Shown piece by piece: positions 7,357 to 16,467 of a stretch of 64,000 bases of DNA (its first letter is position 1; each line of letters opens with the position of its first letter). Made by a program: the position numbers and the translations under genes. Origin of the DNA: Bryobacterales bacterium. Its GTDB lineage: Bacteria > Acidobacteriota > Terriglobia > Bryobacterales > UBA6623. Location: positions 1-64,000 of the forward strand of contig JAPPLB010000156.1 in the NCBI GenBank assembly GCA_028819575.1, written 5' to 3'. The notes beneath the pieces are model-generated. The model had not been told where the DNA came from and searched no databases. It saw nothing but the letters and a program-made list of their open reading frames with translations.

Positions 7357-7785
7357 TCAAATCCCCTGGTCCTGCTCCCGATAGAGCCAACACCCCACAA
7401 GCCCGGCCACGATCATTTCTACCAAGCCCCAAATGATCACGGTGATCAACGCGCTGAATGGCCACATATCCATCGCGATCTGGCCTATGGTCGGCAGGGC
7501 GTAGGCGAGAAACCACACGGTCGTTCCGGAGCACATTGCCGTCTTCGGGCCGGCGCCGTAGCGCGGACGGACCGCCGCGTAGAGCCAGACCAGGGCTATG
7601 CCGGTCAAAAACCCCATGATGTTAAACACCGCGATCTGGCCGCCGCTGAACTCGCCTGTCATGCCGAGGGCTTGCATAGAGGTCGACCAAGTGTCCTTCA
7701 GCACCCCTTCATGAAGGGCCCCCTGTGACATATTGATGATTAGTCCTGCAACAAGACCGCCCAGGACGATTCTTTTCCAGTTCAT
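7357..7785 (-). CDS. four-helix membrane protein of unknown function
   Basis: This 142-residue protein has four predicted membrane segments (about 5-22, 50-70, 85-105 and 112-135) and begins MNWKRIVLGGLVAGLI. I do not recognise a named family. It has an excellent Shine-Dalgarno, AGGAGG (plus-strand 7790-7795), 4 bases before the ATG, and its reading frame is intact, so it is probably expressed. It stands alone between the mobile-element debris and the hydantoinase genes. Confidence 0.65.
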   Translation of the reverse strand: MNWKRIVLGGLVAGLIINMSQGALHEGVLKDTWSTSMQALGMTGEFSGGQIAVFNIMGFLTGIALVWLYAAVRPRYGAGPKTAMCSGTTVWFLAYALPTIGQIAMDMWPFSALITVIIWGLVEMIVAGLVGCWLYREQDQGI

Positions 7786-7863
7786 ACTTCCTCCTGCTCT
7801 TCTGGCCGCATGATTCTAGCACTGCCTCATCGTGGACACGGGGAGTACGTCGCGAAGATTCTC

Positions 7864-9432
7864 CTACGGTTCCATCTCCCGCTCGCGGCCGAACCCTCCA
7901 CCGCCGGGGGTTTTTATGGTCAGACGGTCTCCTGTACCGGCGCTGAAGTGGCCCTTGGCGGGCAGGGGGTTTCCGTTAAGTAGGTTCTGGCCGGGTTGGC
8001 CTGGTTGACCTCGTTGGGAGCCGTAGGGACGAGTTTGACGGCGGTCGGAGAGGAGTGCGAAGTCGGTCTCGGTGAGGAACTCGAACTCGCGGATGACTCC
8101 GTCACCGCCTCGATATTTGCCCTCGCCTCCTGAGCCGCGGCGGACGGCATAGCGCCTCATGAGTAGGGGGTAGAGATGCTCCAAGGCCTCGACCGGAGTG
8201 TTGAGGCTGTTGGTCATGTGGTTCTGTACCGCATCCATGCCGTCGGCTGTCGGGCGTGCGCCCATTCCTCCGGCGATGGTTTCGTAGTAAGCGAAGGGAA
8301 GTCCGGTCAAGGGGTCGATGCCGCCCAGGGAGAGATTGTTCATCGTCCCGGCGCTGGCGGCGGGAATCTTCTCCGGGAGAGCCTTCTGTAGAGCTCCGAG
8401 CAGGGTGTCGGTGATGCGCTGGGATGTCTCGACATTGCCTGCTGCGACGCTGGCGGGCGGTTGGGCGTCGAGGACGCTGCCGGGTTTGGTGAGCACTTCG
8501 ATGGGACGCAGCAGGCCGGCGTTGAACGGTGCGTCGTCGTCGATGAGGCACCGGAAGCAGTACATCGTGGCGGCGACGGTGATGGAGAGATTGGCGTTGA
8601 CGCCGCCGCGCTGTTGCTGGGCGGAGCCGCTGTAGTCGACGAGCGCCCGGTCGCCGCAGATGGTAAGACGGCAGTGGATACGGACGGGTGGAGATCCGAA
8701 GCCGTCGTCGTCCAGAAAGTCTTCGAAGTCGTATTCGCCGTTAGGAATTCCTTGGAGGCGGACGCGCATCATGCGTTCGGTGTAGTCCTTGAGGGCGTCC
8801 ATCTGTCGGGAGATGCGCCCGTGGCCGTATTTTTCCGTTGCGGCGAGTAGGCGGCGTTCGCCGATGCGGTGAGAGGCGACCTGGGCGGCGAGGTCGCCCC
8901 GGCGTTCCTCCGGCGTGCGGACGTTGGCGAGGATCAGGTCGAGGGTTTCGTTTTGTATCTCGCCATGCCGGAAAAGCTTGACCGGCGGTATCCGAAGGCC
9001 TTCCTGGTAGATCTCGCGGGCAAGGGGCATCGAGCCGGGAGACATGCCGCCGACGTCGGCATGGTGGGCGCGGGTGGCGAGGTAGTAGGCGGGTTCAGGG
9101 TCGTCGGCGGTGAAGACTGCAGATACGGAAGTGATGTCAGGCAGGTGCGTGCCGCCCCGGAAGGGGTCGTTGAGAATGACGATGTCTCCGGGGTCGATCG
9201 TATGGGAACGCAGAGCTTCGGCGACCGAGAAGGGCATGGCGCCGAGATGGACCGGCATGTGATCGCCCATGGCGATGGTTTCGGCGTGCCGGTCGTAGAC
9301 GGCGCAGGAGAAGTCCAGCCGCTCCTTGATGTTGGCCGAAAAGGCGGTGCGCCGAAGGACGATGCCCATTTCGTCGGCGATGGAGAGAAAGATGTTCCGA
9401 AAAACTTCGAGTTCAAGGTTGAGTCCGCTCAT
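7864..9432 (-). CDS. hydantoinase B / oxoprolinase family protein (HyuB)
   Basis: This 522-residue protein has the full length and motifs of the HyuB family, the partner of HyuA in ATP-dependent ring opening of hydantoins, N-methylhydantoins or 5-oxoproline, or in related acetone-carboxylase-like enzymes. Visible signatures are FRNIFLSIADEMGIVLRRTA near the start, DHMPVHLGAMP and NDPFRGGTHLPDIT (about 55-105), then RPYGSQRGQPGQPGQN and TPGGGGFGRE at the end. The gene starts 10 bases after the stop of the HyuA-like gene on the same strand, so the two form an operon. The substrate cannot be told from sequence. Cytoplasmic. Confidence 0.9.
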   Translation of the reverse strand: MSGLNLELEVFRNIFLSIADEMGIVLRRTAFSANIKERLDFSCAVYDRHAETIAMGDHMPVHLGAMPFSVAEALRSHTIDPGDIVILNDPFRGGTHLPDITSVSAVFTADDPEPAYYLATRAHHADVGGMSPGSMPLAREIYQEGLRIPPVKLFRHGEIQNETLDLILANVRTPEERRGDLAAQVASHRIGERRLLAATEKYGHGRISRQMDALKDYTERMMRVRLQGIPNGEYDFEDFLDDDGFGSPPVRIHCRLTICGDRALVDYSGSAQQQRGGVNANLSITVAATMYCFRCLIDDDAPFNAGLLRPIEVLTKPGSVLDAQPPASVAAGNVETSQRITDTLLGALQKALPEKIPAASAGTMNNLSLGGIDPLTGLPFAYYETIAGGMGARPTADGMDAVQNHMTNSLNTPVEALEHLYPLLMRRYAVRRGSGGEGKYRGGDGVIREFEFLTETDFALLSDRRQTRPYGSQRGQPGQPGQNLLNGNPLPAKGHFSAGTGDRLTIKTPGGGGFGREREMEP

Positions 9433-9442
9433 GGGGTGTGGG

Positions 9443-11242
9443 TCACGGTTTGGTCAGGATCAGGTTGCCGACGGCGTCGCCACGAGAGGCCCACCCGGGC
9501 GGGATGTAGACGCTCGAGAAGGTCTCGGCCTGGGTGGGTGCATCCAGATCGATCTTGTCACGCGGAGCGACAGCTCGGATGCGGGCGGTGACGGCTTCGA
9601 CAGCGAGGCCGGAATGATCGTAGCCGTAGCGTTTACGGTGGGCGTCGTGGAAGCGGTCACGATCGGCGGCGGGGACGGTGATTTCGAAGGACTGACCTTC
9701 GTAGCGCAGATCGACCTGGCGTTCGAAGTGCACTTGAGGGTGACCTTCAGCGGCGAACTCGCGGGACGCGCGGGCTTCGAGTTCGGTGAAAACCTCGTTG
9801 ACATTGCGGCCGAGGGTGGACTGAGAGAAGTCGCGCACGCAATCGGCGGAGAGCATGCCCAAGGCGGACAGCACGCCGGCATGCTGAGGCACGATAACTG
9901 TTTTCATCTCGAGGCGGGCGGCAAGCTCGCAAGCATGCTGCGGTCCGGCGCCGCCGAAGCTGAGCAGGGCGAAGTCACGGGGGTCGTAACCGCGCTCGAC
10001 CGAGATGGCGCGGATGGCACGCTCCATGTTGGAGTTGGCGACCTGAATGATGGCCTTTGCGAGTGAGTCAGGAGAAGTGCCGACGGATTCGGCGAAGCTC
10101 GTCATGTGCCTGCGGGTGCGTTCGATGTCCAACGGCATGCGGCCGCCGAGGAACTGTTCCGGGTTGAGACGGCCAAGCATGAGGTTGGCGTCGGTGACAG
10201 TGATTTCATCGCCTTCGCCGTAGCAGACCGGGCCGGGGTGGGCGCCGGCGCTGCGGGGCCCGACGCGAAGGGCGCCGGCGGAATCGAGATAGGTGATCGA
10301 GCCGCCCCCGGCGCCGACGCTGTGGATATCGAGCATCGGCACGCGAATGGGGAAATCTCCAATCTTTGATTCGGTGGTGTAAGTGAAGCCGTTGTCGTAG
10401 AGAGAGACATCGGTAGAAGTGCCTCCCATGTCGAAGCTGATGATCTTTTTGAAACCTGCCGATCGTGCCACGGCGGCAGCCCCGAGCACGCCACCGGCGG
10501 GACCGGAGAGGACGGTGTGGATGGCGCTGTGGCCGGCTGCCCGAGTGGAGATGGAGCCTCCGTTCGATTGAAAGACGCGGAGGCGGCTGGCGGTCAGTTG
10601 CTGATCGAGTCGGCGGAGGTAGCGGTCCATCAGCGGTGAGACGTAGGCATTCACGACGGTGGTGGACGCGCGCTCGTATTCGCGGTATTCCGGAAGGATT
10701 TTGTGCGAGAGGGATACGAACAGGCGCTCCAGCTTTTTACCGAGCAGTCGTTCGTGGGCGGTGTTCACGTACGAGTGCAGCAGGCAGACGGCGACGGACT
10801 CGGCGCCAGCCTCGCGAATCCGGCGGGCAAGGGCCTCGGCGGCTTCGTCTGTCAACTCACGTTCGACGGAGCCGTCATGGAGGATGCGTTCGGGAGCGCC
10901 GAAGGTGAGTTTCCTGGGGATGAGGCTGGGGCGGGCGGCGGCGAAAAAGTTATAGAGTTCTGGGCGGTTCTGGCGTCCGATTTCGAGGATGTCTTCAAAG
11001 CCTTCGGTGGTCACGAAGGCGGTGCGTGCGCCTTTGCGTTCGAGCAGGGCGTTGGTCGCGACGGTCGAGCCGTGGACGATCTCGTCGGCTGTGATGTCGG
11101 CGAGTTCCTTGATGATGGCGCGTGCCGGGTCATCGGGCGTGGATCGGGTTTTGCGTGCGAAGTAGCGTTCCCCGTCCCTGATAAGGAAGTCGGTGAACGT
11201 GCCGCCGGTGTCGACGCCGACCTGGATGTGAGGGGTTGGCAC
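9443..11242 (-). CDS. hydantoinase A / oxoprolinase family protein (HyuA)
   Basis: This 599-residue ATPase-fold protein belongs to the HyuA family. It shows the N-terminal phosphate-binding motif VDTGGTFTDF (about 9-18), then HGSTVATNALLERKGA, GFEDILEIGRQNRPELY, SGPAGGVLGAA and DMGGTSTDVSLYD, with GAGGGSI near 315. It is shorter than the roughly 680-720 residues common in this family and ends soon after the AVAPRDKIDLDAP segment, so the usual C-terminal extension is short or absent. It is the first gene of the pair with the HyuB-like gene downstream. Together they would hydrolyse a cyclic amide with ATP, in the cytoplasm. Confidence 0.9.
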   Translation of the reverse strand: MPTPHIQVGVDTGGTFTDFLIRDGERYFARKTRSTPDDPARAIIKELADITADEIVHGSTVATNALLERKGARTAFVTTEGFEDILEIGRQNRPELYNFFAAARPSLIPRKLTFGAPERILHDGSVERELTDEAAEALARRIREAGAESVAVCLLHSYVNTAHERLLGKKLERLFVSLSHKILPEYREYERASTTVVNAYVSPLMDRYLRRLDQQLTASRLRVFQSNGGSISTRAAGHSAIHTVLSGPAGGVLGAAAVARSAGFKKIISFDMGGTSTDVSLYDNGFTYTTESKIGDFPIRVPMLDIHSVGAGGGSITYLDSAGALRVGPRSAGAHPGPVCYGEGDEITVTDANLMLGRLNPEQFLGGRMPLDIERTRRHMTSFAESVGTSPDSLAKAIIQVANSNMERAIRAISVERGYDPRDFALLSFGGAGPQHACELAARLEMKTVIVPQHAGVLSALGMLSADCVRDFSQSTLGRNVNEVFTELEARASREFAAEGHPQVHFERQVDLRYEGQSFEITVPAADRDRFHDAHRKRYGYDHSGLAVEAVTARIRAVAPRDKIDLDAPTQAETFSSVYIPPGWASRGDAVGNLILTKP

Positions 11243-11392
11243 TCGCTGAATCCTGAATTGTAGGATACGGGCGATTCGAGATTCAGAAGGGGCCGAATCC
11301 GCGCCGGGAGTAATGGGCCGGAACGCGGCGAATCCATCTGTGATCCAAAGCTGATGGGACTGTCGGATCGTTCTCCAAGGCGCTGTCCGGCG

Positions 11393-12370
11393 TTAGCGTC
11401 CCTGTCCCAATGGGACTTGGCGGTCGGGTTTGGGCTTGGCGCGGATCAGGCGCCAGGGCCTCTGCCGCAACTCATCCGTTAGTTCCTCGACATTCCGGGA
11501 TGCGACGCGGAAGTTCTCGATCGATTCATTGACGTTTTCCTCGTTTACTGCGACCAGGGCCTGAATCTGGTCGAGTAGTTCGCGAGCTTCGCGTAGTGTC
11601 AACCCCAACTCTTCGAGGTCGCGCTTGAGCGGCTCACGGGCATCCTGGAGCATTCCGTTGAAGTTGGTGACCGTTGCATCGGTATTCTTGGCCAGCTTGG
11701 TGTATTCGTCGGTCATTCCCTGCGCTTTTTCGAGAGTCTCACTGATGTCGTTGGCAACTTGATCAATCTTGGGGCGGAGTTCTTCGACGAGTAGGTTCGT
11801 GTTTTCGAGCATCTTCTCGATGTTGCGCTGGTTTTTGCTGCCGGTCAGCTCTTGGAGGTTCATCAGGAGCACGTGGGCGTCTTCGGCGACCATACGAAAG
11901 TCGCGCTGAACAACTTTCATCACATCCTCTGCCGTGTCAGTAACGTCAGCGATTTTCTTGGTGAGGTCGTCAAGGGTTACGGTTTCCATCGAATCAATGG
12001 TGCCCCCAGGTTCGATGCGCGGGGCGTTCATTTCCCCCGGCGTCACCTCCAGGTAGTTATTTCCCAAAGCGCTGAGAGAAGCGATCCTGGCGACGGACTT
12101 GGCGTTGACGGGCACATCTCCGCGCATCTCCAACATGACCTCGATGCGTGTCGGATCTTCTGTCCAAGGCCGAATGTCGGTCACGACGCCGGCCTTGAGC
12201 CCGCCGAAACGTACCGTGTGTCCAGACTCCAACCCGCCTGCATAGTCGAAGTAGGTCTTGTAGGGAATCTTCTCCCCCGCTAACTCTATGTTTGCCACGG
12301 AGATGAAGGTCGCCACGAAGATGATCAGGGCTAAGATAACGAAGGCGCCGACTTTGGCTTCATTGCTCAT
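11393..12370 (-). CDS. mlaD: MlaD family (MCE domain) lipid-transport substrate-binding protein
   Basis: This 325-residue protein has one N-terminal membrane helix (about 7-27) followed by an MCE domain (about 38-120; AGGLESGHTVRFGGLKAGVV and LGNNYLEVTPG). A long helical C-terminal region (about 130-300) is rich in Asp/Glu/Lys heptads. Proteins of this type form hexameric rings in the periplasm and move phospholipids between the two membranes. The long helical tail suggests a needle-like extension rather than the short E. coli MlaD. The gene follows the ATPase gene by 8 bases and is the last of the mlaE-mlaF-mlaD order. Confidence 0.85.
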   Translation of the reverse strand: MSNEAKVGAFVILALIIFVATFISVANIELAGEKIPYKTYFDYAGGLESGHTVRFGGLKAGVVTDIRPWTEDPTRIEVMLEMRGDVPVNAKSVARIASLSALGNNYLEVTPGEMNAPRIEPGGTIDSMETVTLDDLTKKIADVTDTAEDVMKVVQRDFRMVAEDAHVLLMNLQELTGSKNQRNIEKMLENTNLLVEELRPKIDQVANDISETLEKAQGMTDEYTKLAKNTDATVTNFNGMLQDAREPLKRDLEELGLTLREARELLDQIQALVAVNEENVNESIENFRVASRNVEELTDELRQRPWRLIRAKPKPDRQVPLGQGR

Positions 12371-12378
12371 GAGGAATC

Positions 12379-13209
12379 CTAGATTTTTGTAAGCGTCTGG
12401 AGATAGTCGTCTTGACCGCCCGCAGCTTGGTCAGGAACGCGATCGAGGAACTGGCGGATGCGAGGGTGAGTGCTTTGGCGAATCTCCTCGGTGGTGCCTA
12501 CGGCAAGAATCTTCCCATGCCGTAGCATGCACATGCGATCGGCAATCAGAAAAGCGCTGGCGAGTTCGTGTGTCACGACGACGATGGTCATCTTGAAAGC
12601 GCTCTTGAGTTGCAGAATGAGGCTGTCGATTTCAGCGGCAATGATGGGGTCCAGGCCGGCTGAGGGCTCATCGAAGAGCAGGATCTCGGGATCCATCGCG
12701 ATGGCGCGGGCAACCGATGCGCGTTTGCGCATTCCGCCCGACAGTTGTGCCGGGTAGAGATTCTCGGCGTCTCCAAGACCGACCTGGGAGAGTTTCATCC
12801 GGGTCATGAGCCGAATGGTCGACTCGGCCAGATTGGTGTGCTCGCGCAGCGGTAACGCTACGTTGTCGGCCAATGTCATCGAGTTGAACAGTGCCGCGCT
12901 TTGGAACGAAATACCCATGATGCGGCGGATGTCATTGACTTCTTCCTCGGTAGCACAGCTGATATCAACGTTCTTGATAAAAACATGACCGGAGGTGGGC
13001 CTGTCGATCCCCATGATCCGGCGGAGCAGAGTGCTCTTGCCAGACCCGGAACCGCCCATGATTACCATCGTTTCGCCGGTGAAGATGTCAAGGTTGATGC
13101 CGTCGAGAACCGTCTTGTCGCCATAGCGGACCACCAAATCGCGCACCGAGATGATCGGTGCATCGGAGGCCCAATGCGCGCGGCTGCTAGGAAGTTTCGG
13201 TTCACTCAT
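12379..13209 (-). CDS. mlaF: ABC transporter ATPase MlaF
   Basis: This ABC ATPase has about 276 residues. It carries Walker A (MGGSGSGKSTLLRR, about 55), signature LSGGMRKRASVARA, Walker B ILLFDEPSAGLDPI and the switch His in VVVTHELASA. It powers phospholipid transport with MlaE and MlaD. The frame is open further upstream to 13344, but that part is antisense-like and lies inside mlaE; the ATG at 13207-13209 overlaps the mlaE stop as ATGA and starts MSEPKLPSSRAH, so I place the start there. The coupled stop-start implies translational coupling in a single operon. Confidence 0.9.
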   Translation of the reverse strand: MSEPKLPSSRAHWASDAPIISVRDLVVRYGDKTVLDGINLDIFTGETMVIMGGSGSGKSTLLRRIMGIDRPTSGHVFIKNVDISCATEEEVNDIRRIMGISFQSAALFNSMTLADNVALPLREHTNLAESTIRLMTRMKLSQVGLGDAENLYPAQLSGGMRKRASVARAIAMDPEILLFDEPSAGLDPIIAAEIDSLILQLKSAFKMTIVVVTHELASAFLIADRMCMLRHGKILAVGTTEEIRQSTHPRIRQFLDRVPDQAAGGQDDYLQTLTKI

Positions 13210-14003
13210 CGCCAGAAGAAGTAGAAGAACGCCGTAAACAAAAGGTCGGCCAGGATGATCAGAAAGATCGACTTCACAACGGCCGCCGTGGTCGAGCGGC
13301 CGACGCCGACGGGTCCTCCCGTGACGTGAAAGCCTTCGTAACAACCGACATGTACGATGATCGTTCCGAAAGCAATGCTCTTGATGAGTCCGGATACGAT
13401 ATCACGAAGCAACAGCGCTTCTAACATAGCTCGAATGTAAAGGGCAAATCCCATATCGAGCGTGAAATAAATGTAGATTCCCCCGGCGAGGATACCTGCT
13501 GTATTGGCGGCGATGGTCAGGCACGGGAGCATGAGGAGCATCGCGATGTATTTGGGCACCAGCAGGAACTCGATGGGGTCGAGCGCCATCGATCGGAGCG
13601 CGTCGACTTCTTCGGTGACGACCATGGTTCCGATCTCGGCCGAAAAGGCCGACCCGGAGCGTCCCACGACGACAATCGCAGTGATCAGCGGACCGAGTTC
13701 CCGCGTCATGCTTACGGCAACGAGATTGATCACAAGCTGTATGGCCCCGAGCTGCCGCAGTTCGGCTCCGCCCTGAAGGGCCATGATCAATCCTGTACAG
13801 GCAGCAATCAAGCAGACGACGGGAAGAGCATTGACGCCGACGACCGCCATGTGCTGAATCGTGCTGGCCCATCGGAGTCGACTGCCGGTGAGAGGGTTGG
13901 CGCGCCAGGCAGCAGCGGCGCCGCGATAGAACTGAATGGTCAGCCCACCGATATACTCGGCCCGCTGGATAGTGCCTCTGCCGACGGATGCCAAGAGCGA
14001 CAT
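13206..14003 (-). CDS. mlaE: ABC transporter permease MlaE
   Basis: This 265-residue integral membrane protein has about five or six hydrophobic segments and the MlaE motifs LPVVCLIAACTGLIMALQGG, TRELGPLITAIVVVGRSGSA and GTMVVTEEVDALRSMALDP. MlaE dimers form the inner-membrane channel of the phospholipid transporter with MlaF and MlaD, both encoded directly downstream. Its stop overlaps the mlaF start (ATGA). Upstream, after 61 bases, lies a STAS-domain gene. In many bacteria an STAS protein (MlaB) is a subunit of this transporter, so that neighbour may be functionally tied. Confidence 0.9.
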   Translation of the reverse strand: MSLLASVGRGTIQRAEYIGGLTIQFYRGAAAAWRANPLTGSRLRWASTIQHMAVVGVNALPVVCLIAACTGLIMALQGGAELRQLGAIQLVINLVAVSMTRELGPLITAIVVVGRSGSAFSAEIGTMVVTEEVDALRSMALDPIEFLLVPKYIAMLLMLPCLTIAANTAGILAGGIYIYFTLDMGFALYIRAMLEALLLRDIVSGLIKSIAFGTIIVHVGCYEGFHVTGGPVGVGRSTTAAVVKSIFLIILADLLFTAFFYFFWR

Positions 14004-14064
14004 GAATGTGACCGAACTGGTGGGGTGTCCGTTGAGTGGCGGTGACTATACGCCGCAAGGCCGT

Positions 14065-14391
14065 TCAGGTTACGGCTTCCTCCGTTTCGGCGATCTCGAA
14101 GACGTTCAGCAGTCGAGTCAACTCGAGCACGTGACGCGGTCCCTCGCGCAAGCCGACAAGGACGAAACGGCGGTTCTGCTTTCTGGCCTCCTGCAGACCC
14201 TCGACCAGACTGGCGATGCCGGAACTGTCGATATAGGGCACTTCGGCCAGGTTGACGATGATCTGCTCCTGTTGGCGCTTGCGGAAGAGATCCAAAACCG
14301 TCTCGCGCAGCTCAGGAGAAGAGTAGAGGTCGATGTCGCCTTCCACGTACACAACTGACCGTGTTCCGACACGCTTTATGTTCAAGTCCAT
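14065..14391 (-). CDS. STAS-domain anti-sigma factor antagonist (RsbV/SpoIIAA-like)
   Basis: The 108-residue protein is a single STAS domain. The motif IDSSGIASLVEGL places a phosphorylatable Ser at residue 57, equivalent to the regulated Ser of SpoIIAA, in a DSSG context. It starts 9 bases after the stop of a GHKL anti-sigma kinase gene on the same strand, which favours a partner-switching role: the kinase phosphorylates this protein and releases or binds a sigma factor. It is also immediately upstream of mlaE, where the MlaB STAS subunit is often encoded, so it could serve either or both. No sigma factor gene is adjacent. Confidence 0.8.
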   Translation of the reverse strand: MDLNIKRVGTRSVVYVEGDIDLYSSPELRETVLDLFRKRQQEQIIVNLAEVPYIDSSGIASLVEGLQEARKQNRRFVLVGLREGPRHVLELTRLLNVFEIAETEEAVT

Positions 14392-14400
14392 GGCTCAAGT

Positions 14401-14817
14401 TCACTTGGCATGCGCCTTGATTCGTTTCCTCATACGCATACAGTTCTTGCCGTCCCGGCGTTCATATTCGATTTCGTCCATGACGGTCTGCATCAGAAAC
14501 ATGCCGCGTCCGCCTGCGCGCAACTCGTCGGGGGCGGGGAGCGGCTGGCTCATGGGGTTGAACGGTTCGCCGTTGTCGTGGATTTCCACCTCGATAGCAT
14601 CTTCGCTGTACAGGGCGGAAACGGTGAGGCGTTGCTTGCACTCCCCTTGGTAAGAGTGCTTGATGACGTTGGCGGACGCTTCGTCGACCGCCAAGACTAT
14701 CTCGCGCGCCGATTGTGCATCCAGACCCTTCAGCTCGGCGTATTCCGTAACGATGCGTCGGATCAGGCTAAGCCAGCGCGGATGACTGGCGACTGTGATC
14801 TCGACCTCGGCGGCCAT
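14401..14817 (-). CDS. anti-sigma factor serine kinase (RsbW-like, GHKL ATPase)
   Basis: This 138-residue protein has the small HATPase_c fold of RsbW/SpoIIAB proteins: N-box VDEASANVIKHSY (about 45-57), G1-like DNGEPFNPM and G2 GGRGMFLMQTVMD. Such kinases bind a sigma factor and phosphorylate the STAS antagonist encoded 9 bases downstream. It is the first gene of the minus-strand run that continues into mlaE-mlaF-mlaD. It diverges from rsmB across a 137-base gap (14818-14954), which should hold both promoters. Confidence 0.85.
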   Translation of the reverse strand: MAAEVEITVASHPRWLSLIRRIVTEYAELKGLDAQSAREIVLAVDEASANVIKHSYQGECKQRLTVSALYSEDAIEVEIHDNGEPFNPMSQPLPAPDELRAGGRGMFLMQTVMDEIEYERRDGKNCMRMRKRIKAHAK

Positions 14818-14954
14818 TCATTTCGTCGGGAGCTAGCGGGGACGCCAGGAACGCGCGTATCAGGCGCAATTATAGCATGCGGTTCCTGGATCTCCGGAAC
14901 CGTCGGCGGCCTTGAGTTCATTGGAGAAAGCGGCGGAATTGCTATCGTGAGTCG

Positions 14955-16208
14955 GTGCCGGACCGGGTGTCACCGGCGCGCTGCGGCGCCTTCCAAGCCC
15001 TCCTCCGCGTCGAGGCGGAGGATGCCTTTGCGTCCGATACGATCCACACCGACTCCCTGTTTGCTGCGATGTCGGAGCGCGACCGGGCGCTTGCTCAAGA
15101 GATCACCCTGGGGTGCCTGCGATGGCAGGGAGCAATCGACGCAATGTTGGCGGATGTGGCTCGGAGGCCGGTCGGAGGGCTGGACCGAGAGGTTCGAATC
15201 GCTTTGCGCATGGGTTGCTATCAGATGCGCTATCTGGACCGGATACCGGATCGGGCAGCCGTTTCGGAGAGTGTGGAGCTGGTCAAGACGTCCGGGAAGA
15301 GGTCCGCTGCCGGGTTTGTGAACGCCGTTCTGCGAACCTTGCCTCAGCGCGCTGAGGAAAAGGTCGAGCTGGAACGGGCTCATCCGCAATGGCTCCTGGA
15401 TCGATGGACTGAATGTTTCGATAGAGAGACGGTTGCGGGCATCCTCAGGGCGAACCAGACGCCGCCCCGCACGTATCTTCGGTTGAACACGCAATATCCG
15501 TTGGAGGAGACTCTGGAGCAACTGGGTGAGGAAGGCGTTGAGACGGAAGCGACGGAACTGGCTCACGCGCGCCTGCTCGTAAGAGGCAAACCGATGGTGA
15601 CGTCGTGCTGGCGCGACGGGCGAGTCCGCATCCAGGATCTGAGTTCGCAAATGATCGTTCCCTTGCTCAATCTGTCTCGGGAGCACCGGTTTCTCGACCT
15701 TTGCGCGGCGCCCGGGGGTAAAACCGCGCAAGCGTTGGAGATAATCGGCACGAGTTCGAGAACTGTCGCAGCCGACCGCCACCTTCACCGCCTTCGCGTT
15801 CTCGGTCAACTGGCGGCCACTCCCGTAAAGAAGGTAGCTCTTGATGCCACCGCCCCACTTCCTTTCCGAACGAAGTTTGATCGTATTCTCGTGGATGTGC
15901 CATGTTCCGGCACCGGAACCCTGGCCCGTAACCCTGAAATCAAGTGGCGTTTGATACCGCAAGACCTGAAGGACCTCACGCTGAAGCAGAAGAGCATTCT
16001 GAACGGCGCTCTTGACTCATTGGAATTCTCGGGAGTCTTGGTCTACTCCTCTTGCTCTCTGGAGCCGGAGGAGAATCAGGGAGTTGTCCAAGCGGTGCTT
16101 GATGAGAGAACCGAATTTCGGGTCGATGCGTATCTGGAAAGAGTGCCCGGTCGCGACCCGGGAGACGGATTCTTCGCCTGTCGGTTCGTGCGACGGCGTG
16201 ATTCGTGA
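14955..16208 (+). CDS. rsmB: 16S rRNA (cytosine-967-C5)-methyltransferase RsmB
   Basis: This 417-residue protein has an N-terminal NusB-like RNA-binding domain (about 5-130) and a C-terminal SAM methyltransferase domain. The SAM site LCAAPGGKTAQAL, the catalytic-loop motif DVPCSGTGTLARNPEIKW and the second Cys motif VYSSCSLEPEEN are all present. It would methylate C967 of 16S rRNA. The start is a GTG at 14955 (an alternative in another register at 14947 is out of frame). A dispersed repeat lies 67 bases past the stop, and then rpe follows on the same strand. Confidence 0.9.
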   Translation: MPDRVSPARCGAFQALLRVEAEDAFASDTIHTDSLFAAMSERDRALAQEITLGCLRWQGAIDAMLADVARRPVGGLDREVRIALRMGCYQMRYLDRIPDRAAVSESVELVKTSGKRSAAGFVNAVLRTLPQRAEEKVELERAHPQWLLDRWTECFDRETVAGILRANQTPPRTYLRLNTQYPLEETLEQLGEEGVETEATELAHARLLVRGKPMVTSCWRDGRVRIQDLSSQMIVPLLNLSREHRFLDLCAAPGGKTAQALEIIGTSSRTVAADRHLHRLRVLGQLAATPVKKVALDATAPLPFRTKFDRILVDVPCSGTGTLARNPEIKWRLIPQDLKDLTLKQKSILNGALDSLEFSGVLVYSSCSLEPEENQGVVQAVLDERTEFRVDAYLERVPGRDPGDGFFACRFVRRRDS

Positions 16209-16275
16209 CCCGCAGGCAAGCACAGCTTCGCGATAGAATGAGAATCAGTTACCTCCCCTGGTCGTCTCACCGTAG

Positions 16276-16451
16276 CCTGCGTTTCTCCCCATGTGGGGAC
16301 GCGAAGGGCGTGAGAGGGCCGTCAGGACGAGGCGCACGCCGCTTGTCTCGCTCAGGTGTACTTGAAAGTACATTGAGTACGGCAAGCAAGTGCAACGAAG
16401 TCATGGCGGTCTTATCGCGTGCTGCGGCCATCAAGTGGTGAGAAAGGCAGG
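16276..16451. repeat. dispersed repeat, copy 3 (full length, 176 bp)
   Basis: Left arm CCTGCGTTTCTCCCCAT starts at 16276 and right arm GTGGTGAGAAAGGCAGG ends at 16451. The core contains CGTGAGAGGGCCGTCAGGAC, then GCAAGCAAGTGCAACGAAGT and CATGGCGGTCTTATCGCGTG, which recur in other full-length copies. No heptamer tract. It ends 16 bases before the rpe start codon, so the right arm lies in the rpe leader. Confidence 0.92.
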
Positions 16452-16467
16452 CTAGCCTCGATACACC

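Noticed and set aside
13210-13344. N-terminal extension of the mlaF frame
   Set aside because: It would lie wholly within mlaE and lacks conservation-like sequence; the ATGA junction gives a natural start.
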